A DNA stretch of 64,000 nucleotides from Rhytidiadelphus loreus. Taxonomy: Eukaryota; Streptophyta; Bryopsida; Hypnales; Hylocomiaceae. Numbering within the stretch: position 1 is the stretch's first letter; every line of letters starts with the position of its first letter. The notes under the pieces are model-generated. The model was given only the letters and a program-made list of their open reading frames with translations, searched no databases and was not told where the DNA came from. The translations under genes and the position numbers were made by a program. Shown piece after piece: positions 37,018-50,434 of the stretch. The stretch covers positions 29,152,863 to 29,216,862 of the forward strand of contig OX344761.1 of NCBI GenBank assembly GCA_947034895.1. The letters are read 5' to 3'.

Positions 37018-37563
37018 CTCGGGGGGGTCACTTAGAGTGTCCATTTGAAACCACGTGCGAACAAAACTTTGGACCTCCTATATACTTTTTGAATTTTAAA
37101 TAAAACAAAATAAGAAAAATATGAATAGATTTTTCTACTTTGAAAGTTTATGTTTTGAATTATTGATATTTTTATTTGTTAATAATAATTAGTTACAAAT
37201 TTTTGAAGTAAGAAGATACACTGTAGAACTAAAAATAATTTTCACACCCCTATATTATATAAGAAAAAATTGTCTAAAAAATGAAAAAATAATTCTCTAT
37301 TGAAAGTTCATTTTGTGAATATTGATTCAATGGCCATCTAAATGTGTTCTCTATAATTATTTGAGTTGAAAAACATGCCATTTTAGTTCATTTTCAACCT
37401 CTTCTAGAAATCATTTCATATTTGATTTGAGTTGGAAATTTTGGCAATAGAAATCTATAGTCATCAATAAACAATGGTCAAAATTTTAGATTGAAATTAC
37501 AGTTTATTAGGAACCACTCGTTCGCACGTGGTTTGTTGTAGTAGAACTAAGTGCACCCCCGAG
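37018..37563. mobile_element. Non-autonomous DNA transposon, 546 bp, with exact 8-bp target duplication
   Basis: Ends CTCGGGGG...CCCCCGAG are inverted repeats that extend inward (CACTTAG, then after a short divergent spacer AACCACGTGCGAAC on both sides). TAAGTTAT flanks both ends (37010-37017 and 37564-37571), a perfect 8-bp duplication. Eight bases point to the hAT group, though some other superfamilies also make 8-9 bp. The interior is AT-rich and non-coding. Confidence 0.88.
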
Positions 37564-37571
37564 TAAGTTAT

Positions 37572-39590
37572 CTACTTGAATTACACATTGAACTCACCAT
37601 TTTCAACTCATAACAAGTCTAAAACCATCTATAGAGGACTTTTCACTTCTAGTATTAAATTTTTTTTCCATCTAAACATCTTGTTGCACTATTCAAGGCA
37701 CTTTTGTAGGGGGGCTTTTTAAAGGCCCGGTTATACACGCCCTGGGGCTGGATGGAAGCCCAACACTAAATAATGTAAAGTGTTGAGACCAAATTCTAAG
37801 GCCGAATTCCAAATCATCACTTTGGCCCAAATAATGTAAAGTGTTGAGGCTCGATTCAAGGGCTGAATTTTTTATTAATGTGCTCGTGGATTTTCTTAAT
37901 GTTCAATTAAGAAAATACAAGACACGCATCTTTTCCTTTCTCTCTATTTTTTCTATTTTAAAAGAATAAAAGAGATATTTTTGTTTTTGTTTTTCTTCTT
38001 GTTTATTTTATTTCAAATATAGGAAAGATAGTATTAAGACTTATTTTTTTTCTTTTCCTTTTTATTCCTACTTTACCTATAAGAAATTGACTTATTCATG
38101 AAGTGGAAATTTTGTAGCACACATGATTTTGTATACATGGCTATTTTAATTTTTGTTTGCTGATTACATAGAGTTGAACTTCAAAAGCACATTTTAAATG
38201 CCAACATATAGGTAACTTATTTCAATCATATAGATAATAATGTTTCTTAAACATTTGGATAATTTGTTAGTGACTTCTATGAGATTGAATCCTGAACTTG
38301 TATGAGGCTCTACTACTACTCAATTTTAGAAAATATAAAACATGTACCTAAAGACATGAAATCTACAAAGAGATAAAATCATTAGTATTGTTAAGAATAA
38401 AGTTATATTCATGATTTTTTCTATTTCATTTTATAGCCTAAATTTCAATTTATTGAAGAAGTTTGGGTTGAAGAAACAATTTGGTAGACAGGTTATTATA
38501 CAAAAATGCTCCACTTTCGAATTAGATATTGTTGTAATTGGGACTCATGAACCCTATATATGCAAATGGAAATATCTATAGAAATATCTCTTTGACTTTA
38601 ATGGCTTGTAAAGTAACTTTCTTGGGATAAAGCAAATTTATTTATTCAAGAAATCTAATTTTACTATTTAGTGTAGATTTCTTAGAACCATGAAGATTTG
38701 ATTTAAGGTTATAAAATTTAATGTGCTCTTGGATTTTTTATAAATTAATTAATTTTTAAAAGGAAAAAAGAATTTTTTTCATGTGGAACTTATATTTGGA
38801 TGAAAAAATTAGAAAAAGTTTTTTTTTGAGGTTGTGATTTTATTATTTCTTCAAAACCCAATACAAAAAGATTTTGTGTGCCTAGAATATAGGTTTTGTA
38901 TAAACGTATGGTCTTAAGTAAGGTAGATAAGAATTAAATTTTTTATTAGTTTGAAAATAGTGGAATAGAATCACCAAATTGAAGTGTAATAATCATTCAT
39001 TCATAGTATACTAAATGTCTTATAATTGGACCCTATTTTTTTTTCTTTTCTCTAGAAGTATATGACTATTTATTGTATTTTACTTTTGCATTAAAAAAAG
39101 CTTTCAATCCATTTTTTAAATTTGTGTCTTAGTTGATTTTCGATTAACATCAAAAGTATGTTGATTTTGTTCTAACAAACAATTTTTTTTCCTGTAAGCA
39201 TTGGATATCTTACATCATCCACTATTATCTTTTTTTCCCTTTTATCTAAAAATATTTTTTATTTTTTATTAAAATTTTCACTTCATTTCATTTTTTAATA
39301 TTCAACTAATTGTAACAAAAGAAAATTATATTATATATACTTTTTTTTATTAAGCTTATTTTTTTAATATAATTTATTATTTACCATTCATAATTTATTA
39401 AGCTTATTTTTTATTAAAAAAATTATAATTTTATCAATGCATCCAACAAGAGTTCAACCTACAAATTCTCAGCTATGGATGCTATTTTTTTTAGTAAAAA
39501 ACTATTTATTTATTTTTATGTATAATACTACCTTTTTATTGCTTTTTTAAAGAAAAATGTATAAAATATAAATCACTTGTGCAACATCAT
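37572..39590. other. Very AT-rich gene-free stretch
   Basis: No ORF of note. Only the repeat-family-2 fragment at 37705-37880 stands out. 38700-39560 is especially rich in T and A runs. Confidence 0.5.
37705..37880. repeat. Dispersed repeat family 2, partial copy
   Basis: Contains CCTGGGGCTGGATGGAAGCC and AATAATGTAAAGTGTTGAG twice. Shares GGGGC(T/C)GGAT and TGTAAAGTG(T/G)TG phrases with 54852-55050 and 39716-39985. Confidence 0.5.
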
Positions 39591-39715
39591 TACAACCAAA
39601 ATCCAAAGCACATGACCTTGAAGCAATGAAGAATTGGCACAACCAAAGATGAAAAGCCTTAAAAACAAAAAATTTAATTTTAAATCTTCATCAATGGTAG
39701 AAATTTGTACAATCC

Positions 39716-39985
39716 AATGGAGGAGCCCAATCCGGCCCCAATCCAACCCTAGATGGAAAATTGGGCCACTTCAAACCTTGTCCCAATTGCTCCCTTGGGG
39801 CCGGATGGTTTGGCACCAAAACCATGCCACCTAAGGTGATGTGTAGTATAAGTTGAGGTTTCAATCCAACCCTAATATACAACGCTTGGGCCGAATTTGG
39901 AGAAATTAAGTGATCCTATTGGTTCAAACTTGGAGAGTTTCGGCTGACCTTCAATCTGGCCCCAAGTATAAACTGGCCTGAACAC
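39716..39985. repeat. Dispersed repeat family 2, copy upstream of CCT1
   Basis: Contains GGGGCCGGATGG, GAATTTGGAGAAATTAAGTG, GGTTCAAACTTGGAGAG and CCCCAAGTATAAACTGG, matching in order GTCAAATTTGGAAGAATAAA, GTTCAAACTTGGAGAATTGG and CCCCAAGTATAAATTGG at 54955-55045. It lies about 310 bp before the CCT1 start codon, so it probably abuts or forms part of the promoter region. Confidence 0.7.
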
Positions 39986-40297
39986 TTTTCGAGCCTCCTC
40001 CTATAGATGCATCTCTTGGAAGTTCGTTAATTATTTATGAAACTGACCCAACTTCGTCCAATTCTTCGTCCAATTCTTCACAGAGGGCGGGAGATGAACG
40101 AGAAACAGATGGATGAATGACACAGAATACTGGATTTCGGTTGGGTCGTCGTCTTGTTCATGAACTGGATTCAGGGCCTGCGGGAAAGAAGTTAGTCATC
40201 GTGTGTGCAAGCAACAATCGGAGCTTCCACCGCGCATCCCCGACCTCGGTGGACCTTCACGCCTTCGATCGATCGCGTGCACGAGTGTTGATTCATC

Positions 40298-43200
40298 ATG
40301 TCGCAGAACTTGAGCATTCTCGGAGATCGGCAGACAGGCCAAGATGTCCGCTCGCAGAATGGTTGGGACCTTCTTCGAACTTGCATCGTGGGTTTAGGGT
40401 TTAGGGAGTTTTTTCGGTTTTGCGGGGTGAAACGAAATTTTTGCAGTGGAGTTTTTAGAGTTTTTAGAGTTTTTACGTGCAGCTGTGGTGGTATGAAGGC
40501 GGCGGTGCGATCGGTTGTGGGGGTGAGATTAGGGTTAGGTTTGAAAATCTGAACTGATGAAATGGTGGTTTGGGTTGTGGATGAATTGCAGTTATGGCCT
40601 GCCAGGCCATCGCCAATATTGTTAAAACTTCGTTGGGGCCAGTTGGGCTTGATAAGGTGAGTTCGGATTTTTATGACATTGTGTCGGGCTTGCGGCTCTT
40701 TGACGCGTACATGGAAATAGGGACAATGTGTGCCTGATATGAACAGCAGCGGGGCTACTTTTTTTGTTGGTCGTAGTCTGACATTTTGATAATGGTAGAG
40801 AACTCGTTCCCTATCAAGCAGTCAGTAGTTCCTGAATTGTTTAAATGGTTCGAGAGCAGATGCTTGTGGATGACATTGGCGATGTGACTATCACTAATGA
40901 TGGAGCCACAATTTTAAAAATGCTCGAGGTGGAGCACCCTGCTGCCAAGGTATGTCAGTGCTGTCCTGCTGGAAATTGATCATATTCAATGTGTCTGGCC
41001 TTGTGTTATTTCAAGTAGATTGCGGCTCAACAATTGGAGTGTTTGTCGTGCCCTATTCTCAGTCGAGGGAACTGAGGTAACATGGCTATACAAGATACAA
41101 TAGGCTCGCAGTGGAATGTATTATATTCGATATTGAGTGTAAATATACATCAACCGACTGGTGAGTTTCCATCAGGTACTTGTGGAACTAGCCGAGCTGC
41201 AAGATCGAGAAGTTGGTGATGGTACTACCTCTGTTGTTATCATTGCTGCGGAGCTTCTCAAGGTATGTGACGTATCTTATTTCCCTGATAAGCTCATTGT
41301 GAAGTTCACTAAGCTATTTGTTGTAGTACTTACAAGCTTGTGTTTCTGTGTTGTGTTTTGGTTCATACACATGGGGGTCTTTAATCACGATAGATATTTT
41401 GATGTCTTTCATTCCACGGTATACTGCATCAAAGCTTTCTTTATCCATCAGGGGACTTATGACTTCAATTTTTGGTTACCAGAGAGCAAATGATTTGGTT
41501 AGGATCAAGATACATCCAACATCTATTATCAGTGGTTATCGAGTAAGTATTATCACTCTGTTCATTTTTATGCAATTCGGCTTTCTTGTTAATTAAGGTT
41601 CAACTCATTTTAAGCTACTGTAATAAAATGGTTAGACATGGTTATTAGGACTTGAATTCTCCAGAATTTATCAAATTTTCACTACTTGAGTTCACTTGTG
41701 TTGCCAGCTTGCCATGCGTGAGGCCTGCAAGTATATTGATGAGAAGCTTGCCACCAAGGTATAGTATTTACGTCTATCACGGGTCTTTGGTGTCGAGACT
41801 TGAATTGATACAGGTAGTTGTGTAGTTCTCTTTTAAAGCAATACGTCGACAGAAGGCAATTATCTAGAGCTTTTTAGTAGTGTTTTGACTTCTCGACTTC
41901 AATGCTTATTTTTTGTCCTAACAATCTTTCCAAAACTCAGGTTGAAAAGTTGGGGAAGGATACTTTGATCAACGTTGCAAAGACAAGCATGTCCTCTAAG
42001 ATCATTGGGCCTGAATCTGACTTTTTTGCGAAGATGGTATGTACCAATTTGTGCTCCTTTGACATGTGTAAAGAACAATTGTTTAAACAAAACTTGAATG
42101 GTTGTGAATGCTTATGTTCTGAATTTTGTTGATTGGGATTGAGAATTAGCAAGTACTATCTATGTCATACCGAATCTACGTACATTCTTTGCACTCTCGT
42201 ACGTGCTTCGTATGTAATTAGAAAGTTTCATGTATTTCCATGTTTGCTATACATTCATGTTGTTTTCACAATGCTTGTTGTTTTTGTGAATTGTCAGGTG
42301 GTTGATGCCGTGCAAGCTGTCAAGGCTACTTCTGAGAGGGGCGACGTTAAATATCCCATTAAGGTCTCCCAATTAATCTTGATAGAATTGGTGTATCCTA
42401 TGTATTTCTCCATGCCAATATAATACTGTAGCCTACGACTTGCTTGCTTAATGTGGCTACAGTCGTTGTAGTAGAGATAATGGTTGTTGGAGTATCATTG
42501 TGTATATATTAACTCGCATTCCTGTGCTGGTAAATTTGACAGTCTATCAACATTCTGAAGGCTCACGGACAGAGTGCCAAAGAAAGCTATCTTCTCAATG
42601 GTTATGCTTTACCATTAGGGAGGGCAGCCCAGGGTATGCCCAAGCGAGTGGCACCAGCCCGCATAGCATGCTTAGATGTCAACTTGCAAAAGACAAAAAT
42701 GCAAATGGGCGTACAGGTCCTTGTAACGAATCCTAGGGAACTGGAAAAAATTCGTCAACGGTGAGTTCGTTTCTTCCTTAGCATCTCTAATGTATGGTTT
42801 TGATGTACACAGTCGGTGTCCACTTTTCACATCTCTTTACTCGGTAGTTTTTAATCGTCCGAGGTTATGCCAAGTCTGACGAAGCACCGCTATGTTTTTC
42901 CCAGTTGAACATATCGCTCGATTGGTTCTAGGTGGAATTTCTCTATGAAAGTATTAGTGTTTTGATCTTAATATTCTCAAACGTTATGTTTCTGCAGGGA
43001 AGCGGACATTACCAAAGAGAGAATTGAGAAAATGCTGAAGGCAGGTGCTAATGTGATCCTTACTACGAAGGGCATTGACGATATGGCTCTAAAGGTGTGT
43101 ACTTTGATCACACATGCGTGTAATGGCAAGGTTGTGGTATGTAACTGTAGCTGGATCAGAGAATTTGAAGTTCAGGATGTTATCTTTGATGCTAATTACT

Positions 43201-45077
43201 GTTTATTACTGATCATGTCTGGGAGGATGCAGTATTTTGTGGAGGCCAATGCTATTGCATTGCGGCGTGTCAGTAAGGAAGACATGCGTCACATTGCTAA
43301 GGCCACTGGTGCCACTCAGGTAAATACATAGTTTAATTTTCTTTCTGCAATGTACTTGTTAATGTTAATCAATCATTTGAACAGAATCAGAATCTAGGAG
43401 ATAAATGCCAAAATGTTCGTGTACCTGACTTTTTTGAGGATCCAAGGCGCACTCAAAGTATTCTGAGTTTAGTGTATTTCATTTTGATGCAGGTCCTTAC
43501 TTTTGCTGATATGGAAGGGGGTGAGACATTTGATGCTTCTCTGCTAGGGAATGCAGATGAAGTTGTAGAAGAACGAGTGTCCGATGATGATGTCATTCTT
43601 ATTAAGGGTGCTAAGAGTTCAAGGGCGGTGAGTGAATAGTTTTACTGTCGCTACCTATTCCTTGCTTTACTGACATTATTTGAAACCTTTATTGTGCTGT
43701 ATCGTTGTGTCTAGTGTTTTGTTCCTGAGTTTTTGTGAATTATTTTTTGAATTCTTTCCAGAGTTTTTTGTGAAACTATAGTACGAGAAGTAGAGTTCAT
43801 GATACTACTTTCTTCTGTTTGGCAGGTTTCAATTGTGTTGAGAGGAGCCAATGATTATATGCTGGACGAGATGGAACGCTCCATTCATGATTCATTGAGT
43901 ATTGTGAAGCGTACCTTGGAGTCAAATACTGTGAGTGGATACCCAGACGCCTAATTATTTGGCATTACTTCTACAGGCCCTAGCTTGCGGCGCATTGTCT
44001 CTGTACCATAACATTTCTGAACACTTGCCCCCACTACCTCGGGAACGTTTCTGAGGTCTTATGTATTAAGGCGATCATCTGAGATGGGAGAGTTCGTTAC
44101 TTATTTTCTGTGGCAGGTGGTAGCAGGAGGGGGTGCAGTTGAGGCAGCTCTGTCGGTTTACCTAGAAAATTTGGCAACTACCTTAGGGTCACGTGAGCAA
44201 CTTGCTATAGCTGAATTTGCTGAGGCTCTGCTTGTTATTCCCAAGGTAAGCCCATTGTTTTTTCTGCCCTTGCAATTGTGATGGCATTTTTTGTTGGAGG
44301 TGATTTTCGACCCCTAGTCTCTCTGTTTGCTACAGTAATGGCAATACTTTCGAGAGTGCTGTTAACTTCGTGTTTAAGGTTCCTGTTATAGTTTTCATAT
44401 GATTGAGAAACCGATTCATATTCATGGAGTGTTTTAAGCTATCAATGACTTCACTTCGAAACTTTACTTATTGTGATTTTTGCTCAAGCCTAAATCGATA
44501 CTCTCTAAGTACATTCGTGACCGTGGGTGGGAACAAATAGGTTTTGGCTGTAAATGCAGCGAAGGACGCAACAGAATTGGTTGCTAAACTTCGTGCATAC
44601 CACCATAATGCCCAAACGAAGGCCGACAAGCAGCATCTTGCTGGGTATGTACTTGATGCCTGAGGTTGTAGATGCTTATGCCTTTTAAGTCTATTGTGAT
44701 TGTTTCCTGGGGAATTTGCACGTCATTGAGAGTTGCTTTTGATGTGTACAACTTTGTCGATTGCACAGGACTGGTTTGGACTTGATCAAGGGAGTTGTTC
44801 GAAACAATATTGAAGCTGGGGTCGTTGAGCCAGCTATGAGCAAAGTTAAAATCATTCAGGTTCGTAGTAGGTTACTGTTTTCGTGCCTGGTATTCTGTTT
44901 GTTTTTAAGGAGTCCTTGATTGCTCTTCTGATTTTACGTGGATCCTTGCTATTTGTTCAGTCCCATTTCTCTGTGCTGATACTTTTGGTTTTGCAGTTTG
45001 CGACGGAAGCTGCGATCACAATTCTCCGAATTGATGACATGATCAAATTATACAAGGAGGACGATGGTGAACAGTAG
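40298..45077 (+). CDS. CCT1: T-complex protein 1 subunit alpha (CCT1/TCP-1 alpha), 17 exons
   Basis: Exons: 40298-40361, 40592-40656, 40860-40949, 41176-41262, 41483-41542, 41708-41758, 41941-42036, 42298-42363, 42543-42760, 42998-43094, 43233-43319, 43493-43627, 43826-43930, 44117-44245, 44541-44644, 44769-44859, 44997-45077. All introns are GT-AG and the phases join to 541 aa, the normal length of plant CCT1. The protein is one of eight subunits of the cytosolic group II chaperonin that folds actin, tubulin and other proteins with ATP. Hallmarks are [33 protein letters not shown] (ATP site), the apical segment [20 protein letters not shown] and [17 protein letters not shown] near the end. 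Starting at [20 protein letters not shown] matches the family N-terminus. It ends convergent with the S28 peptidase gene, 1.9 kb away. No defect seen. Confidence 0.97.
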
Positions 45078-46941
45078 ACTTTGTTGAGTTAAATCTGGAT
45101 TAGTTGTGAGATCTGAGAGTAGTAAATTTTACTACAACCCTAAGCGCTTGGAATCTTCTACTGTAGCTACTGCATTGCTATGACTTCATTTATAGGGACA
45201 GAAGTGTTTGTTTCATAGGGGATATCCAACCCTTCTGCTGCGTTAAAAATGAAGACTTCAGTAATGGATGACAATGTGCGGTGCCAGTGAGGGCCTTAGG
45301 GCATACCCTACGATTTTGAGCTCTTCCGCCCTGTTCATTTTGAAAGGTATCAGGCATTTTTTTTAGTGCGAACTTTTATATTTTGTCATTGTGAGAAAAA
45401 AAAAGCGAACTGCCAGGTTACAGCATTCCTCTCTGTAAGCTTAGTAAATATTTTTCTGCATCATCCTCATTAGGACCACTGTATCCCTTGCATTTCATCC
45501 TTATACTGCTCTCATTCATGTTAGCTCATGTCATTTCATTTTGATTTTCCGGGTGTACAATTCTTGTGCATTAGTGAAGCCCATTTGTGAAGCCCATATC
45601 CCTCCGAACCTTCACTGGTTCATTTTTTGCTGCTCTCTGATTTCTTCTGATTGCGAGGAGCCTCTTGAGGGGTTGGGTTTTAACTCAACTGCAACCCCCT
45701 AGATGGATTGAAAAATTACACTACTTTGTTCGAAGGATCCTTACCCTTCAACAAATTTTTTGGGATAGGTAGTAGCTACGCTAATATACCCCCAAACCAA
45801 CAAACTAAGAAAACTTCATTGTAGAATTCTAGTACTTGTCACAAAATGATTGTCCACAATTTTGTTAAAGATTTTTAATGCCAATTTCATTGATCATGTT
45901 GCAAAAAACAAATTAAGGAAGGTTCTAAATTTTATATCACTAGAATCAATGAAGAACGTTGCATGTGTCCTTTGCAACCTAAATAAAATTAGTCACAAAG
46001 AAGTCTCCATATGACCTACTCAAAACAACCTTAAAAAAACATGAAATCATGAAATCATTTTAGGATAGAGGGAGTAGAATTCTAGATGTATTGGTGAGCA
46101 AAATCTTTGGAAGCCACCTCACATGTGATCAAAGTAAGCTTTGTAACTTTGTACCTTTTCTATAGCTGATTTTTAAAGTTCTATTGCTTCATGTTGTGTG
46201 GTATGAACCTACAAGTGATATGATACAAAGCCTTTGTATTGGAACTTCCCTATTTTGGCAACCCAAATTTATATGGCATATTGTGAATGTAGGAAGCAAA
46301 ATTTCTAGGAAAACTCCCAAGAATTTTTAAATTGACTTTTTCTTGCTAAATACATATACTTCAAGGGGAACTTTTATCTAAGAGTGAATGACCATGTAGT
46401 CAAATTCAATACCTTTTGTTTTATATACTCTCTTTTATTACTCTATGTGTGAAAATATATGACAATATCAATGAGACATAAGTTTTTTATTTGAAATGTA
46501 GCAAAAGTCAACATGACTTTGACCATAAAAAATTCATAAATTTCTCTTCAATTATAATAAATATTCATCTTAAGTATTTCAAATACATGTTTCATATAGA
46601 TGAACCAAAACCTTCTAATTTTTCAACCAAAATGTCCGTAAATTATCCCCAAGGAATAGCCAAAATGCAAAAGCTTGGTAATTTAGAGGGTCCCAAAACT
46701 TTGAATCAAAGTGTGCCGTTCTGCATTACATTTTGCCTACCCATAAAAATTCATACAAAATTTCTTAGAACAGACCACTTTCCACAAGCCTCAATCGGAC
46801 GGTTATAGGGCATACTATCTCGTATTAGAAGCATCCTTGAAGATATTATACAAATTGCCAACGCTTGCCAGAGTTTGAAAAAACTCCAGGGTTGCAACCA
46901 GTTGCAATCAGGTATATGGAATAGAAAAATACATAATTGCA
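45078..46941. other. Intergenic region between convergent genes
   Basis: Holds the 3' untranslated regions and polyadenylation sites of CCT1 (+) and the S28 peptidase (-). I see only chance ORFs. The first 500 bp after the CCT1 stop is less AT-rich than the rest. Confidence 0.6.
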
Positions 46942-49900
46942 TTAAGCTGTATATACATGATTGTTAGATAAACCCGAGACCTCGTGCAGCAGCTTTCTGT
47001 CACTCTGGTATTCTGCAATCCACTTGGCAATGTGTGCGACCTCGATCTCCCGTTGCTCAACTAACCAATCTGGATCGATTTCGGTGGCAGCCCTCAGATC
47101 CAGGTGGTGAGCACCTGCGCAAAAAATAAGTATCCAAAAAGTTTATTAAGTTATCCTTGAACTCATTCAAAGTGGAGGTGCGACTGTTTGAAAGAAAAAG
47201 CAGGGATAAATCTAACGAATATTGCCACGCATAGGTGTTAGTAAGCTTCTTTTGGGTGGTTCAATCCCGAATTTGACTTGAAGGATGACTCAATTTTACA
47301 AAAAAGTTACGGCATGATGAAAGTCTGAGAAGTGGAGAAACATTTTCTGAAAAAGTACTTGTAAGGGGTTGTGGGTACCTTCAGGAGCCACCAATGCAAC
47401 AATGCTGCTTGAGATATTTTCAAGAACTCTGCAACCAGACATCGATTTAACGCAAGATCAGTTCACATCGGTTGCTGATGAATTGCAGTCCCAGAGGCGA
47501 CTTTCCAATCACCCAAAGCAGTTAAGATGGAGCACCTAATTGTGTCGGTGTCCTTGGTTTGCAACACTCACTTAAGATTTCAAAGTCAAAAAACCAATGC
47601 TACTCCTAGCTTATGTCGCAAGTAGGTGCGCTGTCACAATTGGATGCTTCTACCTTAATAAACGAGGTTTGAAAAAAATCAAACAGGAAATTTCAGCTCA
47701 CCCTCCCCCGCTCCAAGGATCCAACAGTCCGTTTGAGAACACCATGTTGCTTCCGAAGTTCTTCAACACATCCTTTATACTCTGCACAAACGAGTTTATC
47801 ATACATCGTGTAAGCTAGTGAATCTGGAGGATAAGCGTTCAGTTCTTAGGACACAAGATGGGAGGGATTCTAGCAATCACTTCGTTGTTACAATGTATCC
47901 TGCTTAAACATATTCACAACGTGTCAGAAAGAATTGCATCAAGATGACTTGTGTTCATCTCACAAAGATTTATAAAAGGTAGAACATGAGTGTCATAACG
48001 AAAAGCACGTGGTGGAATAGTAGTATGACATAGCTCTTAAAATGCGTGCTTTCATATTACCTTGCCACCATAATTTGTTGTAATCCAAGTTGGTCTCGAT
48101 CTCACACCGTAAGTCTCCAAACAGGAATCAACAAAACCATCCAAATCCCAATCCCAAGGCGGGAACATGCTGTTATTGGGATTGCTGCTCATTGGCATAA
48201 CCATTTCTGTACATGCCTGCCAAGAAGTCGACAAGTTCTCACTCAACTGGTTTGTAAAGTTACCCAATATTGAAGGTACAACAATATGAGTATCTACCAG
48301 TAATTCATACAGATGCATTAGGATTAATCAATGAAATTCATGTGAACTAACATCTCCAACATGCTGGCTGTTTTGTGTTCAAGAGGGCTAAACCTTCTGA
48401 ATGTCAACTAGTGGGATAAGTTAAAAAAAAAAGGGTTGAGGATAACCTGCCAATTCCACCCAGTCACTCCGAGGTCATCATTGCCAGGATCATTGGGTTG
48501 GAAGCAGTCCACCTGGCCAGTGTAATTGTAGTAAATACTGGCCCCCGCAAAAATGCGAGGCAGAAGATCCGAGTCGTTTGGTAAACCATCCACAGCCCGA
48601 CATATCTGCACAATTTAAGCAGCAGTCTAGAACACATTGCAATATAGTGTGTATTCACAACCAGGTGATATAAGCAAACAACACTGACTCTAATATAGCA
48701 CTCATTTCCGGCTAGAAAATCCAGAGCTACTTGCAACAAGCTAAGCACAATCAGCGAGCATATACAGAACATCAGGCTCACATATGCACGTCATTGGCAC
48801 GGAAAATCCAATAAAGGACATGTGAAATGAATAAACGATTGCTCTATAGTAATGAAAGCGGCAAAGGAATGGCAGGGGCTTAGTTTGTGAATACTGTTGT
48901 CCGTTCCAACATTACCTCTCTTATGGGATAGGCTGGGAGAGGGGTAATAAAATTCGTGGGAATTGGGTAATCGACCATTGCAACATACGAGTAGGCTGAT
49001 TCCAACCACTCTTGTAGCTCCCATGAAGCGTTTAAGTCTCTGAAAATGGACCAAAATGTAAAGAAAAGGGACACAATCACATTGCTGGAGCAGGAATTGG
49101 AATCTCATCGAAACAAATCCAAGAAAGAACTTAATATCTCTAATTGCTTTTGTTAGTAGTTGGGGATGGTAAAACAAATTAACAAATACCGGCACATGTG
49201 AAATTGGGTGCTGAGGTCATGTAGGCCACCATTTTGAGAAGCAATCTTGTCGATGACATCCCACGATTGTCGGATGTAATCGAAACAGCTCGTACTTTCT
49301 CGCTGCAAACACATCCAAACTCTTAAAAACTGAACATTGAAAAGACATTTAAATTGCAGTGAAATAAAAGGCTGACAGAAAATAAAAGAAGCAAGAGAAT
49401 GACCTTGAAATCTGCGCTCACTATCCTGTAGAAGGTGTCACTGGGGACAATGTCCTCAAATTGTAAGATCGGCGCGGAAGCAGCTACTGCCCCGATCGCA
49501 ATGTGAGGATACTTGAGCCGCATCCAAGCTGCCAACACTGTTAAACATACAAAACGGATATAAGAAAAATCCTAAACAAGACATCAGCCATAAGTATCAC
49601 ACCAAAGATATATACAAGATGCAAACCACATTGACGAAGAAGGAAAAAATCGCGGTGAGTCGGTGACCTACTTCCTCCGTACGAGCCACCAAACAGAACC
49701 ACTGGCGAGGCTTCCGCCGACAAGTTTCGCTTCAAGTCGGTGACGAGAGTGGCAAAATCAGCCAGGGCCTGCTCGGAGGTCAAGGTGCTCAAAGTGTCGG
49801 CATCTTTGAACGAGGCTTCCATGGTCCCATATGGCATAGACTTCCCATAATAACGGTGCTGCAGAAACAGAAGAATTCTTACTATTACTCACGATCTGCT

Positions 49901-50396
49901 AATTCACAACCTGGAACAGAGTTACTCACTTACACAGAAACCCTGAGTGTAGAAATTGATTCTTCCCACAGCCAAATCAGGGATTCTTCTAGCCCTAAAA
50001 TTCAGAAAACACCTTGTAAAAACACACACAGAAATCGGTGGGCTAGCCTCGGGGCCATACAATCCACACAATTACTCACAATCTGCTAATTCACTAGCCC
50101 CTGAAGACAGAGTTACTCACTTGCACAGAAACCCTGGCACTATAATTCGATGCTTCCAACATACATTCACGGCCAAATCAGAGATTCTTCAAGCCCTAAA
50201 AATCAGACAACACTTTGAATTGTAAAAACACACACACAAACGGGAGGGCAGACCTCGGGGTCATACAATCCATACAATTATTTACGAACCGCTAATTCAC
50301 AAGCACCTCAGAAAACAGGGTTCCCTACTTACACACACTAGAAATTGATTCTTCCCACACACATTCACCGCCAAATCAAGAGATTCTTCTAGCCCT

Positions 50397-50434
<38 letters not shown>

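Noticed and set aside
40117..40404. 95-codon ORF overlapping CCT1 exon 1
   Set aside because: Out of frame with the recognised CCT1 start and covers leader sequence; a shadow.
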